Assembly (NCBI RefSeq): GCF_000003605.2
Contig: NW_003112965.1
Location: 276,501 to 289,434, forward strand
Direction: 5' to 3'
From: Saccoglossus kowalevskii
Taxonomy: Eukaryota > Hemichordata > Enteropneusta > Harrimaniidae
DNA: 12,934 nucleotides
The position numbers were made by a program, and so were the translations under genes. Shown here in pieces: positions 9,289 to 12,934 of the stretch. Each line of letters opens with the position of its first letter. Position 1 is the stretch's first letter. A model generated the notes under the pieces. That model saw only the letters and a program-made list of their open reading frames with translations. It did not search any database and had not been told where the DNA came from.

Positions 9289-9969
9289 CTGAAAACGTGA
9301 CACAAAAATATAATTATTTAGTGTTAGGAATGATTTTCTTGAATGTGGCAACATTATTTTCCCTGCAACACCTTGGATGCAATTTTTTTTTTCTAGTGGT
9401 GTCTATTTTGAAATTGCTTTGTTTCAACAAATTTCCCAATCAGCCCTATGATTTTAAGTGGTCGGCTCCTAATCTATTTAGACTTTTTGTTATTCAATTA
9501 TAAGAATAAGGACTGAAATAAATGTAATACATTGCAACAATACAAATACTAATAAATTGATTACAATGCTAACAAGCAATAACAGCCAAAAAATAATAAA
9601 ACTAGCAAGCTACATCTATACATGTAGTTGTTTCAGTGCCAAAGAAATTCATTTAAAAAAACTACCAGCTGCCTCTAAATAAACTACTATTTTTTTTTAT
9701 TCCTTTCTATTTTAGCGCTTCCATGTTGCTACTTCCTCAGTTTTTCGTCTTTATTGTAATTTTCTTTTTCTAAACCAATACCCAAATAAGGATACGATTA
9801 TGCAATAAAGATTATTATTATTATTCAAAAACATATGAGCAGACATTGTTATTGTCATCTGAGCTATAAACAACATAAACCATGGACATTAAAAACAAAA
9901 TCTGTGTACAGGTGTGTGTTGCTGCAGGATGAAATAGACTGAAAAATATCAGTGTTCACAATGTGGGTG
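9289..9969. other. Intron or upstream region of the SCI1-like gene
   Basis: Apart from the retroposon-like tail, no exon could be supported here. I looked on the minus strand for a donor that leaves two bases of a codon, with a Lys-rich or Met-starting exon, and found none. A 72-codon frame on plus (9285-9503) overlaps a real exon of the opposite strand and resembles nothing. Confidence 0.55.
9690..9825 (+). mobile_element. 3' end of a retroposon with (ATT)n tail
   Basis: A pyrimidine-rich stretch leads into AATAAA (9804-9809), followed at once by five ATT units (9811-9825). A polyadenylation signal directly against a short trinucleotide tail is typical of LINE or SINE 3' ends that use simple-repeat tails. 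The upstream boundary is not visible, no reverse transcriptase reading frame is present, and no target duplication was found. It lies upstream of the last visible exon of the minus-strand gene. Confidence 0.4.
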
Positions 9970-9971
9970 TA

Positions 9972-10126
9972 TGGAAAACGAAAACCCGAGAAAACGAAGG
10001 CCCCTGAATGTTCCTATGACGCCAATGATACACGAATTCGCCCAATATCGGGCATTTACTTTCATTGTGAACTCGTTAACTAACTTCCCGTACAAATTTC
10101 ATTGCGAATTCTTCATAATAAATTAT
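9972..10126 (+). repeat. Left inverted end of the DNA transposon
   Basis: A single copy of the end sequence, reverse complementary to 11757-12133. It carries only two degenerate copies of the short terminal unit (tggaaaacgaaaaccc, gagaaaacgaaggccc), against several at the right end. Relative to the right copies it has a short insertion (cgtta, then catt) near 10074-10105. Confidence 0.8.
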
Positions 10127-11181
10127 TTTCATACACATTTGCGGATATAATCAATGTAAAACCCAGTAGTATGCCTAATTTCATCTTGGTTTCGTTTAAT
10201 ATATATATAGCGGTGTCTGAACGAACTGACCCCGTTTTGATGTTCAAAGTACTAACAACACTGTGTATCCACATGAGGTTCAGACGCTATTTCAAATTGA
10301 AGTTTCAAAAAAGTGCTTCGAAAGAAACTGAGATAATGGCCGGTTTGCATAATCGGCACGTCGTTGTGGGAACATGCCAAATTGCAGTCACTTTCACAGT
10401 CGCTGTTACAATATTTACCAGCTCACATGATAACTATGACATTATGAAGGATAACTGACAAATTAGATAAATGTATGGATAATATGAGAATAGTCGCACT
10501 TGAAAGTGTGTTCCGAGAAGTACATGTATCATTCAGCGACACTCTGAATGTTCCCGTTATATTGACGTAATCAATGCATGAACAAACAGGGGGCGGTACT
10601 TGCATAAATTATAGGTTATTTATATTACAACTAGTGTTACAAAACCTCGGTAAACTGTGCACAAAATCACAACACGCGACCCCTACCACCGGAATAGTAC
10701 TGTTATGAAACTTTTGACTCTTATTTAATTTACATATCATCTGTCAATCAGGAACCGCTAAGTGGCGTGAATATGCAAATCATCCCTCAAACATAAACAA
10801 AACGTAGGCAAAGCGCTTCATAATAATAGTTTAACTGTGTTTTAAAGTTGGTTTTAATGATTATTTTTAAATTATTTTTAACAAAATATAGATATGAAAC
10901 CCATCGTACAGGAAAGCCAAAAAAAAGCAAAAACGGTCAAAAATGAGAAAAAAACTGCATTTTATCCTTAAATGTCTTTGGTTGTCTGTATGAAATTGTA
11001 ATCTATAAATAAAGTGCGTGATTAAACTTTGTAACTATACATGCGAATATATTCAAAGTGCAAGTACTTCTAATAAGCACCAAATACCAGTACACGTATT
11101 GAAACCGGGAAGGTGATTCTATTGTCTTCGAGGGGCTACAATTGAATTACATCCTCGTGTTGGATTATATATGTTTGTAAT
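10127..11181. other. Transposon interior without a recognisable gene
   Basis: A plus-strand frame at 10102-10458 contains an ATG at 10336 in good context (A at -3, G at +4; MAGLHNRHVVVG and a hydrophobic run), but it resembles no family and overlaps the inverted end. A short Lys-rich frame begins near 10893 (MKPIVQESQKKAK). Neither is convincing. An ATGCAAAT octamer lies at 10773-10780. Otherwise the segment is AT-rich with nothing seen. Confidence 0.5.
10773..10780 (+). promoter_or_regulatory. ATGCAAAT octamer (POU-type site)
   Basis: An exact octamer motif, the consensus for metazoan POU/Oct factors. A single match inside a transposon in AT-rich DNA is weak evidence; no TATA-like or transcript start context was identified around it. 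Confidence 0.2.
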
Positions 11182-11330
11182 GCAATTAAGTATATCACGT
11201 TATTGAACGAGTTCGCAATTAAATTAAGTACATCACGCTATTATAGAGTTTGCAGTAGAATTATGCATGTCGTTATTATACGAGTACGTAAATAAATCAT
11301 TACGTACTCACCATAATTAAATGAGGTCGG
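11182..11330. repeat. Degenerate ~36-bp tandem modules inside transposon
   Basis: Modules starting at 11182, 11215, 11252 and 11288 share gcaattaa, then acatcacg, then ttatta, then cgagtt(c/t). Related pieces recur at 11530-11560 and 11722-11745, so much of the right half of the element may have grown by divergent repetition of one short module. Confidence 0.5.
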
Positions 11331-11858
11331 GATGGAATTACAAATTCAATCATGTGTCAGTAAAGTTAACTTCGTAGTTCCATTGGACACGTTTTAATCA
11401 GTAACGTGACAATATGCATTTTTATTCTGACATAATTTATTCATGCCATTTAATGACCATGACCAATAGCGACGTAATTCCATGCGATCGGGGTGTACGT
11501 AATTTCATTTGGTAACTATTTAATAACGTCACGCAATTTATTTAAGAACTCATTTAATAATATGACGTGATTGATTAGATTTAACAGAACCATGCACGCA
11601 ACGTAACTGATCGAAAAATAATTTACATATGTTACATATGTTTAGTAAAATGCAATTATAAATATACGTATTATTTCGCATTCAATATACGCACGTTGTG
11701 AGTTCACAAAGAAAATAAGTACTTCACGTTGTAATTTCACAATTAAAAGTAGTTAGTTTAATTTATTATGAAGAATTTCGTACGGGAAGTTAGTTCACAA
11801 TTAAAATAAATGCCCGATATTGGGCGAATTCGTGTATCATTTGCGTAATAGGAACATT

Positions 11859-11910
11859 CCAGGGTCTTCGTTTTCCATGGTCTTCATTTTCCAGGGTCTT
11901 CGTTTTCCAT
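11859..11910. repeat. 15-bp terminal array, inner copy
   Basis: About three units of ggtcttcgttttcca with substitutions, at the end of the first right-end copy. The unit is the transposon's own terminal sequence repeated. Confidence 0.8.
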
Positions 11911-12043
11911 ACGTTGTAATTTCACAATTAAAAGTAGTTAATTTAATTTATTATGAAGAATTTCGTACGGGAAGTTAGTTTACAATGAAAGTAAATGCCC
12001 GATATTGGACGAATTCGTGTATCATTGGCGTCATAGGAACATT

Positions 12044-12133
12044 CCAGGGTCTTCGTTTTCCATGGTCTTCGTTTTCCAGGGTCTTCGTTTTCCAGGGTCT
12101 TCGGTCTTCGTTTTCCAGAGTCTTCGTTTTCCA
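12044..12133. repeat. 15-bp terminal array, outer copy
   Basis: About five to six units of ggtcttcgttttcca, including a partial unit (ggtcttc repeated directly). It ends at the outer transposon tip. Repeated terminal units may multiply transposase binding sites; that role is inference. Confidence 0.8.
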
Positions 12134-12257
12134 TACACTCGGTTCTTACATTCATTGTGGAAATGAGTTCCAGAAGAAAGTTAAAGGGTATCGCAGGCAA
12201 TCTATTGCATCTAGACTTAAAACCTCAGAAACTGTTGACAATGCATTAGTGAATGTT

Positions 12258-12497
12258 CTAAAGCTGAATCCCATTACCCCGTTGGCTTGTTGTCTCCTTC
12301 CGCATAATATTGAGGAGCATTGGTGGTAAAATATACATCATACTTTTGCCATACCCTGTTGGTAATATGGCCAATGTGTGTATATTATTTAAAATACAAG
12401 TAGTACCTTCTACTTGTTGAGCTTTTAGGTCAAATTTTAAAATATCTTTCAGATTCTTGTCAAAAGACTCAACAATTTTGTCTTTTGTGAATTCCAT
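12258..12497 (-). pseudogene. RecQ-type helicase, amino-terminal fragment
   Basis: ATG at 12495-12497 in strong context (A at -3, G at +4). It reads MEFTKDKIVESFDKNLKDIL, then FDLKAQQVE, which matches RecQ motif 0 with its conserved Gln. Then comes LAILPTGYGKSMMYILPPML, an exact Walker A region (PTGYGKS, Lys 51). The Gln-to-Walker distance equals that of RecQ family members. Similarity ends near residue 63; the frame stops after 79 residues, before motif Ia and the DEAH box. ATPase or unwinding activity is therefore impossible for this piece. Such RecQ-like sequences are often multicopy in invertebrate genomes as mobile-element passengers; that origin is inference. Confidence 0.7.
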
Positions 12498-12934
12498 GCT
12501 GTCTGCTCCTGTCACTTGTAACACTCTTTGGCAAGTTACAAGATTATTTTTAGATTTTTCACAATATATAAATAAAACTCCTTGAAAAAAATATTTTTAA
12601 TAATACATGTACTTTATTTGATTTTTTTCAAAAAAAGATGAGTCACTTAATGGTGAAATGAAATTAAAATTATAACAAGCAGCCTCTCGGCTGAGATAGC
12701 TCCGCTGTTAGCAATGCACATTTCGATTAAAGAACAGAAAATATCATTAGAAAATGAACAATATGCATAGTATCAATGCAATGGGACTTGCTGTTTTCAA
12801 CAACAATTTAAAAATATCATTTTTGACCATAAATGATTGTGGTTTTTAACAAGAAGAAAATATCACTTTTTACCAAAAATGACAAAATATTCATCAAAAT
12901 TAGAGAATTGAAGATTTCATCATGAAATGAACAA
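12498..12934. other. AT-rich flank upstream of the helicase fragment
   Basis: No exon was recognised. It contains a small hairpin CAGCC-tctc-GGCTG (12680-12693) in a locally GC-richer patch, and an imperfect direct repeat: aaaatatcatttttgaccat at 12811 and aaaatatcactttttaccaa at 12857, 46 bp apart, each followed by aaatga. It may be the 5' part of the element that carried the helicase. Confidence 0.45.
12811..12882. repeat. Imperfect 26-bp direct repeat, 46-bp period
   Basis: aaaatatcatttttgaccat plus aaatga at 12811-12836 and aaaatatcactttttaccaa plus aaatga at 12857-12882 differ at only a few positions. Confidence 0.6.

Larger units (their letters stand above)
11726..12133 (-). repeat. 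Duplicated right end of the DNA transposon
   Basis: Two tandem copies of the right end: 11726-11910 (185 bp) and 11911-12133. Each begins acgttgtaatttcacaatta and ends in a short array. Copy two differs by substitutions (for example ggacgaattc for gggcgaattc) and by a longer array. Copy one retains tttgcgtaatagg where copy two and the left end keep the ggcgtcatagg form, so copy two is closer to the left end. Confidence 0.85.
9970..12135. mobile_element. Non-autonomous DNA transposon, TA target duplication
   Basis: Termini are TGGAAAACGAA at 9972 and TTCGTTTTCCA ending 12133, flanked by TA at 9970-9971 and 12134-12135. The ends are long inverted repeats (left 9972-10126; right copies within 11726-11910 and 11911-12133) sharing ttcctatgacgccaatgata, cacgaattcg, caatatcgggcatttact and cttcccgtac blocks. 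The interior is AT-rich, with no transposase or other recognisable reading frame, so it needs an enzyme from elsewhere. The flanking bases make the pre-insertion site GTGTACAC. A TA duplication fits Tc1/mariner-like or ISL2EU-like elements, but the termini match neither well enough to assign a family. Confidence 0.75.
9938..12290 (+). pseudogene. Cys-rich reading frame split by the transposon
   Basis: Left part 9938-9971 reads TEKYQCSQCGC. The right part resumes at 12135 with TLGSYIHCGNEFQKKVKG and runs on through YRRQSIASRLKTSETVDNA to about 12290. With one TA and the transposon left out, the two flanks are in the same frame with no stop. Four closely spaced Cys (CSQCGC then IHCG) suggest a zinc-binding fold, as seen near the ends of several transposase families, but no family is assigned. 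A TAG sits just before the left part at 9935-9937. It may be a host gene fragment or an older repeat; chance continuity is possible. Confidence 0.35.

Noticed and set aside
10102-10458. 118-codon plus-strand reading frame as a transposase
   Set aside because: It shows no DDE/DDD-type spacing, no DNA-binding motif, begins inside the inverted end and is far too short for a transposase.
10893-10970. Short Lys-rich plus-strand frame (MKPIVQESQKKAK)
   Set aside because: It is twenty-five codons in A-rich DNA with no donor site or homology; chance is sufficient.
12677-12715. tRNA or structured RNA gene
   Set aside because: It has only a 5-bp hairpin. There is no B-box-type GGTTCGAATCC sequence nearby and no cloverleaf could be drawn.

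Overview
The window looks like AT-rich nuclear DNA from a metazoan, most likely a marine invertebrate. Coding sequence is split into short exons by GT-AG introns, there is no bacterial-style gene packing, and the non-coding part is full of transposon debris, minisatellite and low-complexity tracts. The phylum cannot be fixed from sequence alone; a mollusc or other lophotrochozoan is a guess from the repeat style and the abundance of the palindrome TACATGTA.

One real host gene is visible, on the minus strand. Ten exons can be stitched in frame from 9288 down to a stop at 3279. They give 377 residues with no internal stop, and every junction is GT-AG with a compatible phase. The protein has a Lys/Ser-rich amino-terminal stretch, a domain that resembles the plant SCI1 (style cell-cycle inhibitor 1) family, four tandem KP..GP.(L/V)P repeats, and a charged, probably helical carboxy-terminal half ending about 18 residues after a KEKAKMES motif. 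It is most likely a nuclear, RNA-processing-type protein. The initiating exon was not found; it lies upstream of 9288, possibly beyond the window.

The introns hold distinct elements. A 54-bp minisatellite (4741-5707) starts exactly on the splice acceptor of the exon at 4644-4739. A tRNA-SINE-like unit lies at about 5849-6018. A fold-back motif family occupies 6629-6807. G13 and C13 homopolymers lie at 3543 and 8006.

Upstream of the gene, 9970-12135 is a non-autonomous DNA transposon of about 2.16 kb. It has long inverted ends, a TA target duplication, a locally duplicated right end and short 15-bp terminal arrays. The insertion site reconstructs as the palindrome GTGTACAC. Rejoining the flanks restores an open, cysteine-rich reading frame, so the element appears to have interrupted an older coding fragment or repeat. 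Next to it, at 12258-12497 on the minus strand, is the amino-terminal piece of a RecQ-type helicase with an intact Walker A motif, truncated before the later helicase motifs.

The left 3 kb, downstream of the gene, contains no gene I can support. It has two small tandem duplications, one inverted repeat and a candidate polyadenylation signal for the minus-strand gene.
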